64,000 nt of DNA from Schoenoplectus triqueter. Its lineage: Eukaryota > Streptophyta > Magnoliopsida > Poales > Cyperaceae. How positions within the stretch are numbered: position 1 is the stretch's first letter; the number at the start of each line of letters is the position of its first letter. Both the position numbers and the translations under genes were made by a program. The stretch covers positions 248,001 to 312,000 of the forward strand of contig CAXKVV010002149.1 of NCBI GenBank assembly GCA_964058805.1, in the 5' to 3' direction. Of this stretch, positions 44,126-59,100 are shown piece by piece. Under the pieces are notes generated by a model. The model saw only the letters and a program-made list of their open reading frames with translations, was not told the origin of the DNA and did not search any database.

Positions 44126-47100
44126 GAGGGCGTCGGGTCCGGTTTTCATGTTTTGCGCCCCCGAACTCATTTCCGGCGGTACAGAGGGCGTCGGTTCCCG
44201 TTTTCATGTTTTGGGCGCCAAGACTCATTTTCGACGGTACCGAGGGCGTCGGGTCCCGTTTTTATAGTTTGCGCTCCCGGACTCATTTTCGGTAGGTCTG
44301 AGGGCGTTGGGACCCATTTTCATGATTTGCGCGCCCGGACTCGTTTCCGGAGGTACCGAGGGCGTCGATTCCCGTTTTCATGTTTTGCGCGCCCGGACTC
44401 CTTTTCACCGGCAACGAGGGCGTCGGGTCCCGTTTTCATATTTTGTGCTCCCGGACTCATTTTCGACGGTACCGAGCACTTCAGGTCCCGTTCTCATATT
44501 TGCGCGCCCGGGCTCTTTTTCGGCGGTACCGTGGGCGTCGGGTCCCGTTTTCATTTTTTGCGCTCCCGGACTCATTTTCGGCTGTGCCGGGGGCGTCGAA
44601 TCCCGTTTTCATGTTTTGCGCTCCCGGACTAGTTTTTGGCTGTGCCGAGTGCTGCCGATCCCGTTTTCATGTTTTGCGCTCCTAGAGTCATTTTCGGCGG
44701 TACCGAGGGCGTCCGATCCTGTTTTCATATTTTGCGCTCTCAGACACACTTTCGGAGTTACCGAGGGCGTCGGGTCCCGTTTTGATGTTCTACGATCCCG
44801 TACTCGCTTTCGGCGGTGCCGAGGTCGTTGGGTCCTTTTTCGTGTTTTGCGCTGCCGGACACGTTTTCGGCGGTACCGAGGGAATGGGGTCCCATTTTCA
44901 TGTTTTGCGCTCCCAGACTCGATTTCGACGGTACCGAGGTCGTCGGGTCCCGTTTTCATGTTTTGCGCGCCCAGACTCGATTCTGACGGTACCGAGGGCG
45001 TCGGGTCCCATTAACATGCTTTACGCGCCCGGACTCGTTTTCGACGGTACCGAGGGCGTCGGGTCCCGTTTTCACATTTTGCGCTCCCGGTCTCGTTTTC
45101 GGCGGTACCGAGGGCGTCGGTTCCCGTTTTCATGTTTTGCGCGGCCAGACTCGTTTTCGACGGTACCGAGGGCGTCGGGTCCCGTTTTCATGTTTTGCAC
45201 GCCCGGACTCGTTTTCGGCGGTACCGAGGGCGTCGGATCCCGTTTTCATGTTGTGCGAGCCCAGACTCGTTTTCGGCAGTACCGATCGCGTCGGGTCCGG
45301 TTTTCATGTTTTGCGCGCTCGGACTCGTTTTCGGCGGTACCGAGAGCGTTTGGTCCGGTTTTCATGTTTTGCGCGCCCGGACTCATTTTCGGCGGTACCG
45401 TGGGCGTCGGGTCCCGTTTTCATGTTTTGCGCTCCTTGACTCATTTTCGATGGTACCGAGGGCGTTGGGTCCTGTTTTCATATTTTGCGCTCCCCAACTC
45501 GTTTTCGAAAGGGCCAAGGGCGTCGGGTCCCGTTTTCATGATTCACGCCCCCGGACTCATTTTCCGGCGGTGCCGAGTGCGTCAGGTCCCATTTTCATGT
45601 TTTGCGCGCCCGGACTCCTTTTCGGCGGTACCGAGGGTGTCGGGTCCCGTTTTCATGATTTGCGCACTCGGACTTGTTTCTGGCGGCGTCGAGTGCGTCG
45701 GGTCCCGTTTTCATGTTTGGCGCGCCCGGACCCCTTTTCGACGGTACCGAGGACGTCGGGTCCCGTTTTCATATTTTGCGCTCCCGGACCCGTTTTCGGC
45801 GGTACCGATGGCTTTGGGTCCCGTTTTCCTGTTTTGCGCTCCCGGACTCATTTTCGGCGGAACCGAGGGCGTCGGGTCCCGTTTTCATGCTTTGCGCGCC
45901 CGAACTCGTTGTAGGCGGTACCGAGGGCGTCCGGTCCCGTTTTCGTGCTTTGCGCGCCCAGATTTATTTTCGGCGGTACCGAGGACGTCGGGTCCCACTT
46001 TCATATTTTGCGCTCCCGGAATATCTTTCGGCGGTATCGAGGGCGTCAGGTCCTGTTTTCTTGTTTTTGCGCGCCCGAACTCGTTTCCGAAGGTATCGAG
46101 GTCATTGGGTCCCGTTTTCATGTTTTGCGCTCCGGGTCACGTTTTCTGCGGTACGGAGGGCGTCCGGTATCGATTTCATGTTTTGCGCTCCCGGACTCGT
46201 TTTCGACGGTACCGAGGGCGCCGGGTCTCGTTTTCAAGTTTTGCGCGCCCGGACCCATTTTCGGCGGTACCGAGGGCGTCGGGTCCCGTTTTCATGTTTT
46301 GCGCGCCCGGACCCATTTTCGGCGGTACCGAGGTCGTCCGGTCCCATTTTCGTGTTTTACGCGCCCGGACTCATTTTCGGCGTTACCGAGGGCGTCGGGT
46401 CCCGTTTTCATGATTTGCGCGCCTGGACTCGTTTTCGACGGTACCTAGGGCGTCAGGTTCCGTTTTCATGTTTTGCGCACCAAGACTCGTTTTCGACGGT
46501 ACCGAGGGCGTCAGGTACAGTTTTCATGTTTTGCGCTCCCGGACTCGCTTTCGGCGGTATTGACCTCCCGGACTCGCTTTCGGCGGTACCGTTTTCATGT
46601 TTTGACCGCCCGGACAGGTTTCTAGCGGTACCCAGGGCGTCGGTTCCGATTTTCATGTTTTGCGCGCCGGGACTCCTTTTTGGCGGTACTGAGGGCGTCA
46701 GGTCCCATTTAAATATTTTTGCCCTCCAGAAGTCATTTTCAGCGGGACCAAGGGCTTCAGGTCCTGTTTTAATGTTTTGCGCGCCCGGACTCATTTTCGG
46801 CGGTACCAACGGCGTCGGGTCCTATTTTCATGTTTTGCGTCCCGGACTCATTTTCGGCGGTACCGAGGTCGTCGGGTCCTGTTTTCATATTTTGCGCTCC
46901 CGGACTCGCTTTCGGCGGTATCGAGGGCATCGGTTCCTGTTTTCATGTTTTGCGCGTCCGGACTCGTTTCCTACGGTACCGTGGGCGTCGGTTCCCGTTT
47001 TCATGATTTGCGCGCTCGGACTCGTTTCCGTCGGTACCGAGGTCGTGGGTTTCCATTTTCATGTTTTTGCGTCCGGACTCGTTTTCGGCTGTACCGAGGG

Positions 47101-50100
47101 CTTCGGGTCCCGCTTTCATGTTTTGCGCGCCCGGAATCATTTTTGGCGGTACCGAGGGCGTAGGGTCCCGTTTACATGTTTTGCGCTCCAGACTCGTCTT
47201 CGGCGGTATCGAGGGCGTCGGGTCCCGTTTTCATATTTTGCGCTCCCGGAATCACTTTCGGCGGTATCGAGGGCGTCGGTTCCTATTTTCATGTTTTGCG
47301 TGCCCGGACTCGTTTCCGGCGGTACAGAGGGCGTTGGTTCCCGTTTTCATGTTTTGCGCGCCCGGACTCATTTTCGGCGGTACCGAGGGCGTCGGGTCCC
47401 GTTTTCATATTTTGCACTCCCGGACCCGTTTTCAACGATACCGACGGCTTCGGCTCCCGTTTTCATGTTTTCGCGCCCAGACTCGTTTTCACGGGTATCG
47501 AGGGCGTCGGGTTCCGTTTTCATGTTTTGCGCTCCTGGACTCATTTTCGGCGGTACCGAGGGCGTCTGCTCCCGTTTTCATAATTTGCGCTCCCTGACTC
47601 GTTTTCGGCAATACATAGGCCGTCGGGTCTCGTTTTCTTGATTTGCTTGCCCGGACACCTTTTCGGCGGTACCGAGGGAGTCGGGTCCCGTTTTCATATT
47701 GTGCGCTCCCGGACCCGTTTTCGGCAGTACCGAGGGCTTTGGGTCCCATTTACATGTATTGCGCGCCCGGACTCATTTTCGGCGGTACTGAGGGCGTCGG
47801 GACCCGTTTTCATGTTTTGCGTTACTAGACTCATTTTCGGCTGTGCCGAGGGTCTCGGGTCCCGTTTTCATGTTTTGCGCGCCCGGACCCGTTTTCGGAT
47901 GTGCCGAGGGCGTCGGGTCCCATTTTCATGTTTTGCGCTCTTGGACTCGATTTCGGCGGTACCGAGCGCGTCGGGTTCGGTGTTCATGTTTTGCGAGCCC
48001 GGACTCGTATTCGGAGGTACCTAGCGCGTCGGGTCCGGTTTTCATGTTTTTCGCTCCCGGACACGTTTTCGGCATTACTGAGGGTTTCGGGTCCCGTTTT
48101 CATGTTTTGCGCGCTCCGTGACTAATTTTCGGCAGCACCGAGGGCGTTGGGTCCCGTTTTCATATTTTGCGCTCCTCGACTCATTTTCGGCTGGACCGAG
48201 GGCATCGGGTCCCGTTTTCATGATTTTCGCCCCCGGACTTGTTTCCGGCGGTGCCGAGTGCGTCGGCTCCCGTTTTCATGATTTGCGCGCCCGGGCTCCT
48301 TTTCGACGGTACCGACGGCGTCGGATCCCGTTTTCATATTTTGCGTTCCCGGACTCATTTTCCGCGGTACCGAGGGCGTCGGGTCCCGTTTTCTTGTTTT
48401 GCGCGCCCCGACTCGTTTTCGGCAGTACTGAGCGCGTCGGGTCCAGTTATCATGTTTTGCGCGCTCGGACTCGTTTTCGGCGGTACTGAGCGCGTTCGGG
48501 ACCAGTTTTCGTGTTTTGTTCGCCCGAAATCGTTTTCGGCGGTACCGAGCGGGTCAGATCCCATTTTCATGTTTTGCGCTCCCGCACCCATTTGCGGCAT
48601 TATTGAGGGCTTCGGGTCCCGTTTTCATGTTTTGCGCGTCCGGACTCATGTTCGGCGGTACCGTGGGCGTCGGGTCCAATTTTTGTGTTTTGCGCTCCTT
48701 GACTCATTTTCGGCATTACCATGGGCGTCGGGTCCCGTTTTCATGATTTGCGCTCCTTGACTTATTGAGGGCGTTGGGTCCCCTTTTCATATTTTGCGCT
48801 CGTCGACTCGTTTTCGGCAGTACCAAGGGCGGCGGGTCCCGTTTTCATGATTTGCGCCCCCGGAATCGTTTCCGGCGGTGCCGAGGGCGTCGGGTCCCAT
48901 TTTCAAATTTTACGCCCGGACTCGTTTCCGGCAGTACTGAGAGCGTCGGGTCCCGTTTTCAAGATTTGCGCGCTCGGACTCATTTCCGGAGTTACCGAGG
49001 GTGTCGGTTCCCGTTTTCATGTTTTGCGCACCCAGACTGCATTTCGGCGGTACCGAGGGCGTCGGGTCCGGTTTTCATATTTTTCGCTTCCGGATTCGTT
49101 TTCAACGGTACCGAGGGCTTCGGGTCCCTTTTTTTTCCACGCCTGTACCCGTTTTCGGCGGTACCGAGGGAGTCGGGTCCCGTTTTCATGTTTTGCGTGC
49201 CCAGACTCGTTTTCGGCCGTGCCGATAGCGTCGGGTCCCGTTTTCATGTTTTGCGCTCCCGGGCTCGGTTTTGGCTGTGCCGAGTGCGGCCGATCTCGTT
49301 TTCATGTTTTGCGCTCCCGGAGTCATTTTCGGCGGTACCGAGTGCGTCTGATCCGGTTTTCATATTTTGCGCTCTCAGACACGCTTTCGGCGGTACCGAG
49401 AGTGTCGGGTCCCGTTTTTGTGTTTTGCGCTGTCGGACTTCGGTGGTACTGAGGGCGTGGGTTCTCGTTTTCATGTTTTGTGCTCCTAGACTCGATTTCG
49501 GCGGTACCGAGGTCGTCGGGTCCTATTTTCATATTTTACGCTCCTGGTCTCGTTTTCGGCCATATAGAGGGCGTCGGGTCCCGTTTTCGTGTTTTGCACG
49601 AACGGACTCGTTTTCGGCGGTACCGTGGGCGTCCGATCCCGATTTCGTGTTTTGTGCTCCCTGACACATTTTCGGCGGTACCGAGGGCGTCGGTTCCCGT
49701 TTTCATGTTTTAAACGCCTAGACTCGTTTTTGACGGGACCGAGGGCATCGGTTCCCGTTTTCATATTTTGCGCTCTCGGACTCGTTTTCGGCGGTACCGA
49801 GAGCGTCAGGTCCCGTTTTCATATTTTGCGCTCTCGGACTCGTTTTCGGCGGTACCGAGAGCGTCAGGTCCCGTTTTCATATTTTGCGCTCCCGGACACG
49901 TTTTCGGCGGTACCGAGGGCTTTGGGTCCCATTTTCATGTTTTGCTCCCGGACTCATTTTCAACGGTACCGAGGGCGTCGGGTCCCGTTTTCATGTTTTG
50001 CGCGCCCGAACTCCATTTCAGCTGTTCCTGTTTTCATATTTTGCAATCCCCGACTCGTTTTTAGAAGTACCATGGGCGTCGGGTCCCGTTTTCATGTTTT

Positions 50101-50159
50101 AAGTGCCGATACTCGTTTTCGGCGATGCCGAGGGCGTCGGGTCCCGTTTTCATGTTTTC

Positions 50160-53100
50160 CGCTCCCGAGATCGTCTTTGGCTGTGCTGAGTGCGGCTGAT
50201 CTCGTTTTCATGTTTTGCGCTCCCAGAGTCATTTTCGGCGGTACCGAGGGCGTCCGATCACGATTTCGTGTTTTGTGCTCCCGGACACATTTTCGGCGGT
50301 ACCGAGGGCGTCGGGTCCCGTTTTCATATTTTGCGCTCCCGGGCTCGTTTTTGGCTGTGCCGAGTGCGGCCGATCTCGTTTTCATGTTTTGCGCTCCCGA
50401 AGTCATTTTCGGCGGTACCGTGGTCGTCCGATTCCTTTTTCATGTTTTACGCTCTCGGACACGCTTTCGGCGGTACTGAGGGTGTCGGGTCCCGTTTTGA
50501 TGTTCTGCGCTTCCGGACTCGCTTTCGGCGGTACCGAGGTCGTCGGGTCTCGTTTTCGTGTTTTGCCTGCCCGGACTCGTTTTTGGCGGTACCGAGGGCG
50601 TCCGGTCCTGTTTTTGTGTTTTACGCTGCAGGACTCATTTTCGGTGGTACCGAGGGCGTGGGGTCCCGTTTTCATGTTTTGCGCTCCTAGACTCGATTTC
50701 GGCGGTACCGGTACCGAGGTCGTCAGGTCCCGTTTTCATGTTTCGCGCGCCCGAACTCGTTTTCGAGGGTACCGAGGGCTTCGGGTCCCGTTTTCATGTT
50801 TTGCGCTCCAAGACTCCTTTTCGGCAGTACTGAGGGCGTCGGGTCCCGTTTTCATATTTTTGCGCTCCCGAACTCGTTTACAGCGGTACCGAGGGCTTCA
50901 GGTCCCGTTTTTATATTTTGCGCGCTCGGACTCCTTTTCGGCGATACCGAGGGCGTCGGGTCCCGTTTTCATGTTTTGCGCTCCCGGACTCATTTTCGGC
51001 GGTACCGAGGTCGTCGGGTACAATTTTCATATTTTGCGCTCCCGGACTCGCTTTGGACGGTATCGAGGCCATCAGTTCCTGTTTTCATGTTTTGCGCTCC
51101 CAGACTCATTTTCGGCGGTATCGAGGGCATCGGGTCCCGTTTTCATATTTTGCGCTGCTGAAATCGCTTTCGGCGGTATCGAGGGCGTCGGATCCTGTTT
51201 TCATGTTTTGCGCGCCCGGACTCGTTTCCGACGGTACCGAGGGCGTCGGTTTCCCGTTTTCATATTTTACGCTCCCGGACTAATTTTCGGCGGTACCGAG
51301 GGCGTAGGGTCCCTTTTTCATGTTTTGCATGCCCGGACCCTTTTTTGGTGGTACCGAGGGTGCAGGGTCCCGTTTTCATGTTTTGCGCTCTCGGACTCAT
51401 TTTCGACGGTATCGAGGGCGTCGGGTCCCGTTTTCATATTTTGCGCTCTCAGAATCGCTTTCGGCGGTATCGAGGGCGTCGGGTCCTGTTTTCATGTTTT
51501 GCGCGCCTGGACTCGTTTCCGACGGTACAGAGGGCGTCGGTTCCCGTTTACATGTTTTGCTCGCCTAGACTCGATTTCGGCCATACCGAGGGCGTTGGGT
51601 CCTGTTTTCGTGTTTTGCCCGAACAGACTCATTTTCGGTGGTACCGAGGGAGTCCAATCCCGAATTCGTGTTTTGCGCTCCCGGACACATTTTCGGCGGT
51701 ACCGATGGCGTCGGTTCCCGTTTTCATGTTTGGGGCGCCCGGACTCATTTCAGGCGGTACCGAGGGCGTCAGTTTTTGTTTTCATGTTTTGCGCTCCCGG
51801 ACTCCATTTCAGCAGTTCCCGTTTTCATGTTTTGCGCTCCCCAACTCGTTTTCGGCAGTACCGAGGGCGTCGGGTCCCGTTTTCATGTTTTGCGTGCCCA
51901 GACTCATTTTCGGCGGTGCCGAGGGCGTCGGGTCCCGTTTTCATGTTTTGCGCTCCCAGGTTCATTTTTTGCTATGCCGAGTGCGGCCGATCTCGTTTTC
52001 TTGTTTTGCGCTCCCGGAGTCTTTTTCGACGGTACCGAGGGCGTTCGATCCCGTTTTCATATTTTGCTCTCTCGGACACGCTTTCGGCGGTACCGAGGGT
52101 GTCGGGTCCCGTTTTGATGTTCTGCTCTACCGGACTCGCTTTCAGCGGTACCGAGGTCATCGGGTCCCGTTTTCATGTTTGGCGCGCTCGGACTCATTTT
52201 CGACGGTACCGAGGGCGTCGCGTCCCGTTTTCTTGTTTTAAAAGCCCAGATTCATTTTCGACGGTACCGAGGGCGTCGGGTCCCGTTTTCATATTTTGCG
52301 CTCCCGGACTCGTTTTCGGCGGTACCGAGGGCTTCAGACCGCATTTTCATGTTTTGCGCTCCCGGACTCATTTTCGGCGGTACCGAGGGTGTCGGGTCCC
52401 GTTTTCATGTTTTTGCGCTACTTGACACATTTTCGGCATTCCGAGGGCGTCGGGTCCCGTTTTCATATCGGCTGGTTTTCGGCAGTTCTGAGGTCGTGGG
52501 GTCCCGTTTTCATGATTTGCGCGCCCGGATTCATTTCCGGCGGTGCCGGGTGCGTCGGGTCCCGTTTTAATGTTTTGCTCGCTCAGACTCATTTTCGGCG
52601 GTATCGAGGGCTTCGAGTCCTATTTTCATGTTTTGCGCGCCTAGACTCGTTTTCGGCGGTACCGAGGTCGTCGGGTATCGTTTTCATATTTTAAGCTCCC
52701 GGACTCGCTTTCGGCGGTATGGAGGGCGTCGGTTCCTGTTTTCATGTTTTGCGCGCCCGGACTCATTTCCGCAGTAACGAGGGTGTCGGGTCTCGTTTTC
52801 ATGATTTGCTCGCCCGGTCTCGTTTTCGGCGATACCGAGGGAGTCTGTTTCTGTTTTCATGTTTTGCGCGCCAGGACTCCATTTTAGCGGTACCGAGGGC
52901 GTCGGATCCCGTTTTCATATTTTGCGCTCCCGGATTCATTTTCGGCGGTACCGAGTGCGTCGATTCCCGTTTTCATGTTTTGCTCGCCCGGACTCCTTTT
53001 CGGCGGTACCGAGGGCGTCGGGTCCGGTTTTCATATTTTTCGCTTCCGGGCTCAGTTTTGGCTGTGCCGAGTGCGGCCGATCTCGTTTTCATGTTTTACG

Positions 53101-56100
53101 CTCCCGGAGTCATTTTCGGCGGTACCGAGGGCGTCCGATCCCGTTTTCATATTTTGCTCTCTCGGACACGCTTTCGGCGGTACCGAGGGTGTCGGGTCCC
53201 GTTTTGATGTTCTGCGCTTCCGAACTCGCTTTCGACGGTACCGAGTTCGTCGGGTCCCGTTTTCGTGTTTTGCCTGCCCGAACTCTTTTTTGGCGGTGCC
53301 GAGGGTGTCCGATCCCGTTTTTGTGTTTGGCGCTGCCGGACTCATTTTCGGTGGTACTGAGGGCTTGGGGTCCCGTTTTCATGTTTTGCGTTCCTAGACT
53401 CGATTTCGGCGGTACCGAGGGCGTGGGGTCCCATTTTCATATTTTGCGCTCCCGGTCTCGTTTTCGACGGTACCGAGATAGTCGGGTCCTATTTTCATAT
53501 TTTGCGCTCCCGGTCTCATTTTCGACCATACCGAGGGCGTCGGGTCCCGTTTTCGTGTTTTGCACGAACGGACTCGTTTTCGGCGGTACCGAGGGCGTCC
53601 GATCCCGATTTCGTGTCTTGTGCTCCCGGACACATTTACGGTGATACTGAGGGCGTCGGTTCCCGTTTTGATGTATTGCGCGCCCGAACTCGTTTTAGAC
53701 GGTGCCGAGGGCGTCGGGTCCAGTTTTCATGTTTTAAGCGCCCGAACTCGTTTTTGACGGTACCGAGGACGTCAGGTCCCATTTTCATATTATGCGCTCT
53801 CGGACTCGTTTTCATCGGTACCAGCGTCAGGTCCCGTTTTCATATTTTACGCTCCCGGACGAGTTTTCGACGGTACCGAGGGCGTCGGGTCCTGTTTTCA
53901 TGTTGTGCGCGCCCGGACTCATTTCCGGCGATACTGAGGGCGTCAGTTTTCGTTTTCATGTTTTGCGCGCCCGGACTCCATTTCAGCAGTTCCCGTTTTC
54001 ATATTTTGCGCTCCCCGACTCATTTTCGGCAGTACCGAGGGCGTCGGGTCTCGTTTTCATGTTTTGCGTGCCCAGACTCATTTTCGGTGGTGCCGAGGGC
54101 GTCGGGTCCCATTTTCATTTTTTGCGCTCCCGGGCTCGTTTTTGGTTGTGCCGAGTGCGACCGATCTCGTTTTCATGTTTTGCGCTCCCGGAGTCAGTTT
54201 CGGCGGTACCGAGGGCGTCCGATCCCGTTTTCATGTTTTGCACTCTCGGACACGTTTTCGGCGGTACCGAGGGTGTCGGGTCCCGTTTTGATGTTCTGCG
54301 CTTCCGGACTCGCTCTCAACGGTACCGTGGTCGTCGGGTCCCGTTTTCGTGTTTTGCCTGCCCGGACTCGTTTTTGGCGGTACCGAGGGCGTCCGGTCCT
54401 GTTTTTGTGTTTTACGCTGCCGGACTCATTTTCGGTGGTACCGAGGGCGTGGTGTCCCGTTTTCATGTTTTGCGCTCCTAGACTCGATTTCGGCGGTACC
54501 GGTACCGAGGTCGTCGGGTCCCGTTTTCATGTTTCGTGCGCCCGAACTCGTTTTCGGCGGTACCGAGGGCTTCGGGTCCCGTTTTCATATTCTGCGCTCC
54601 AGGACTCCTTTTCGGCGGTACTGAGGGCGTCGGTTATCGTTTTCATATTTTTGCGCTCCGGAACTCGTTTACAGCGGTACCGAGGGCTTCAGGTCCCGTT
54701 TTTATATTTTGCGCGCTAGGACTCCTTTTTGGCGTACCGAGGGCGTCGGGTCCCGTTTTCATGTTTTGCGCTCCCGGACTCATTTTCGGCGGTACCGAGG
54801 TCGTCGGGTACAATTTTCATATTTTGCGCTCCCGGACTCGCTTTCGACGGTATCGAGGGCATCGGTTCCTGTTTTCATGTTTTGCGCTCCCGGACTCATT
54901 TTCGGCGGTATCGAGGGCATCGGGTCCCGTTTTCATATTTTGCGCTGCCGAAATCGCTTTCGGCGGTATCGAGGGCGTCGGATCCTGTTTTCATGTTTTG
55001 CGCGCCCGGACTCGTTTCCGACGGTACCGAGGGCGTCGGTTTCCCGTTTTCATATTTTACGCTCCCGGACTAATTTTCGGCGGTACCGAGGGCGTAGGGT
55101 CCCTTTTTCATGTTTTGCGTGCCCGGACCCTTTTTTGGTGGTACCGAGGGTGTAGGGTCCCGTTTTCATGTTTTGCGCTCTCGGACTCATTTTCGACAGT
55201 ATCGAGGGCGTCGGGTCACGTTTCATATTTTGCGCTCTCGGAATCGCTTTCGGCGGTATCGAGGGCGTCGGGTCCTGTTTTCATATTTTGCGTGCCCGGA
55301 CTCGTTTCCGACGGTACAGAGGGCGTCGGTTCCCGTTTACATGTTTTGCTCGCCCAGACTCGATTTCGGCCATACCGAGGGCGTTGGGTCCCGTTTTCGT
55401 GTTTTGCCCGAACAGACTCATTTTCGGTGGTACCGAGGGAGTCCAATCCCGAATTCGTGTTTTGCGCTCCCGGACACATTTTCGGCGGTACCGATGGCGT
55501 CGGTTCCCGTTTTCATGTTTGGCGCGTCCGGACTCATTTCAGGCGGTACCGAGGGCGTCAGTTTTCGTTTTCAAGTTTTGCGCTCCCGGACTCCATTTCA
55601 ACAGTTCCCGTTTTCATGTTTTGCGCTCCCCGACTCGTTTTCGGCAGTACCGAGGGCGTCGGGTCCCGTTTTCATGTTTTGCGTGCCCAGACACATTTTC
55701 GGCGGTGCCGAGGGCGTCGGGTCCCGTTTTCATGTTTTGCGCTCCCGGGTTCATTTTTTGCTATGCCGAGTGCGGCCGATCTCGTTTTCATGTTTTGTGC
55801 TCCCGGAGTCTTTTTCGACGGTACCGAGGGCGTTCGATCCCGTTTTCATATTTTGCGCTCTCGGAAACGCTTTCGGCGGTACCGAGGGTGTCGGGTCCCG
55901 TTTTGATGTTCTGCGCTACCGGACTCGCTTTCGGCAGTACCGAGGTCGTCGGGTCCCGTTTTCATGTTTGGCGCGCTCGGACTCATTTTCGACGGTACCG
56001 AGGGCGTCTCGTCCCGTTTTCTTATTTTAAGCGCCCGGACTCATTTTCGACGGTACCGTGGGCGTCGGGTCCTGTTTTCATATTTTGCGCTCCCGGACTC

Positions 56101-59100
56101 GTTTTCGGCGGTACCGAGGGCTTCGGGCTGCATTTTCATGTTTTGCGCTCCCGGACTCATTTTCGACGGTACCGAGGGTGTCGGGTCCCGTTTTTATGTT
56201 TTTGCGCTACTTGACACATTTTCGGCGTTCCGAGGGCGTCGGGTCCCGTTTTCATATCGGCTGGTTTTCGGCAGTTCCGAGGTCGTGGGGTCCCGTTTTC
56301 ATGATTTGCGCGCCCGGATTCATTTCCGGCGGTGCCGGGTGCGTCGGGTCTCGTTTTAATGTTTTGCTCGCTCGGACTCATTTTCGGCGGTATCGAGGGC
56401 TTCGGGTCCTATTTTCATGTTTTGCGCGCCTAGACTCGTTTTCGGAGGTACCGAGGTCGTCGGGTATCGTTTTCATATTTTGCGCTCCCGGACTCGCTTT
56501 CGGCGGTATCGAGGGCGTCGGTTCCTGTTTTCATGTTTTGCGCGCCCGGACTCATTTCCGCAGTACCGAGGGTGTCGGGTCCCGTTTTCATGATTTGCTC
56601 GCCCGGTCTCGTTTCCGGCGATACCGAGGGAGTCTGTTTCTGTTTTCATGTTTTGCGCGCCAGGACTCCATTTTAGCGGTACCGAGGGTGTCGAATCCCG
56701 TTTTCATATTTTGCGCTCCCGGACTCATTTTCGGCGGTACCAAGTGCGTCGATTCCCGTTTTCATGTTTTGCTCGCCCGGACTCCTTTTCGGCGGTACCG
56801 AGGGCGTCGGGTCCGGTTTTCATATTTTTCGCTTCCGGGCTCAGTTTTGGCTGTGCCGAGTGCGGCCGATCTCGTTTTCATGTTTTACGCTCCCGGAGTA
56901 ATTTTCGGCGGTACCGAGGGCGTCCGATCCCGTTTTCATATTTTGCTCTCTCGGACACGCTTTCGGCGGTACCGAGGGTGTCGGGTCCCGTTTTGATGTT
57001 CTGCTCTACCGGACTCGCTTTCGGCGGTACCGAGGACATCGGGTCCCGTTTTCATGTTTGGCGCGCTCGGACTCATTTTCGACGGTACCGAGGGCGTCTC
57101 GTCCCGTTTTCTTGTTTTAAAAGCCTAGATTCATTTTCGACGGTACCGAGGGCGTCGGGTCCCGTTTTCATATTTTGCGCTCCCGGACTCGTTTTCGGCG
57201 GTACCGAGGGCTTCAGACTGCATTTTCATGTTTTGCGCTCCCGGACTCATTTTCGGCGGTACCGAGGGTGTCGGGTCCCGTTTTCATGTTTTTGAGCTAC
57301 TTGACACATTTTCGGCGTTCCGAGGGCGTCGGGTCCCGTTTTATATCGGCTGGTTTTCGGCAGTTCTGAGGTCGTGGGGTCCCGTTTTCATGATTTGCGC
57401 GCCCGGATTCATTTCCGGCGGTGCCGGGTGCGTCGGGTCCCGTTTTAATGTTTTGCTCGCTCATACTCATTTTCGTCGGTATCGAGGGCTTCGAGTCCTA
57501 TTTTCATGTTTTGCGCGCCTAGACTCGTTTTCGGCGGTACCGAGGTCGTCGGGTATCGTTTTCATATTTTGCGCTCCCGGACTCGCTTTCGGCGGTATGG
57601 AGGGCGTCGGTTCCTGTTTTCATGTTTTGCGCGCCCGGACTCATTTCCGCAGTAACGAGGGTGTCGGGTCTCGTTTTCATGATTTGCTCGCCCGGTCTCG
57701 TTTCCGGCGATACCGAGGGAGTCTGTTTCTGTTTTCATGTTTTGCGCGCCAGGACTCCATTTTAGCGGTACCGAGGGCGTCGGATCCCGTTTTCATATTT
57801 TGCGCTCCCGGACTCATTTTCGGCGGTACCGAGTGCGTCGATTCCCGTTTTCATGTTTTGCTCGCCCGGACTCCTTTTCGGCGGTACCGAGGGCGTCGGG
57901 TCCGGTTTTCATATTTTTCGCTTCCGGGCTCAGTTTTGGCTGTGCCGAGTACGGCCGATCTCGTTTTCATGTTTTACGCTCCCGGAGTCATTTTCGGCGG
58001 TACCGAGGGCGTCCGATCCCGTTTTCATATTTTGCTCTCTCGGACACGCTCTCGGACACGCTTTCGGTCGATTTCGGCGGTACCGAGGGTGTCCGATCCC
58101 GTTTTTGTGTTTTGCGCTGCCGGACTCATTTTCGGTGGTACTGAGGGCTTGGGGTCCCGTTTTCATGTTTTGCGTTCCTAGACTCGATTTCGGCGGTACC
58201 GAGGGCATGGGGTCCCGTTTTCATATTTTGCGCTCCCGGTCTCGTTTTCGGCGGTACCGAGGTAGTCGGGTCCCATTTTCATATTTTGCGCTCCCGGTCT
58301 CGTTTTCGGCCATACAGAGGGCGTCGGGTCCCATTTTCGTGTTTTGCACGAACGGACTCGTTTTCGGCGGTACCGAGGGCGTCCGATCCCGATTTCGTGT
58401 TTTGTGCTCCCGGACACATTTACGGCGGTACTGAGGGCGTCGGTTCCCGTTTTGATGTATTGCGCGCCCGAACTCGTTTTAGACGGTGCCGAGGGCGTCG
58501 GGTCCAGTTTTCATGTTTTAAGCGCCCGAACTCGTTTTTGACGGTACCGAGGACGTCGGGTCCCGTTTTCATATTATGCGCTCTCGGACTCGTTTTCGAC
58601 GGTACCGAGGGCGTCAGGTCCCGTTTTCATATTTTACGCTCCCGGACACGTTTTCGACGGTACCGAGGGCGTCGGGTCCTGTTTTCATGTTGTGCGCGCC
58701 CGGACTCATTTCCGGCGGTACCGAGGGCGTCAGTTTCGTTTTCATGTTTTGCGCGTCCGGACTCCATTTCAGCAGTTCCCGTTTTCATATTTTGCGCTCC
58801 CCGACTCGTTTTCGGCAGTACCGAGGGCGTCGGGTCTCGTTTTCATGTTTTGCGTGCCCAGACTCATTTTCGGCGGTGCCGAGGGCGTCGGGTCCCATTT
58901 TCATGTTTTGCGCTCCCAGGCTCGTTTTTGGCTGTGCCGAGTGCGGCCGATCTCGTTTTCATGTTTTACGCTCCCGGAGTCAGTTTCGGCGATACCGAGG
59001 GCGTCCGATCCCGTTTTCATGTTTTGCACTCTAGGACACGTTTTCGGCGGTACCGAGGGTGTCGGGTCCCGTTTTGATGTTCTGCACTTCCGGACTCACT
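50160..59100 (+). repeat. Higher-order repeats of ~3.79 kb and ~1.09 kb in the array
   Basis: Rare marker variants recur at fixed distances: the doubled GGTACC at 50704 and 54495 (3,791 bp), CGGCTGGTTTTCGGCAG at 52469, 56258 and 57347 (3,789 and 1,089 bp). The segment 53.4-54.3 kb recurs at about 58.2-59.1 kb (offset about 4,785 bp). So blocks of 19-65 units were duplicated repeatedly. Confidence 0.85.
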
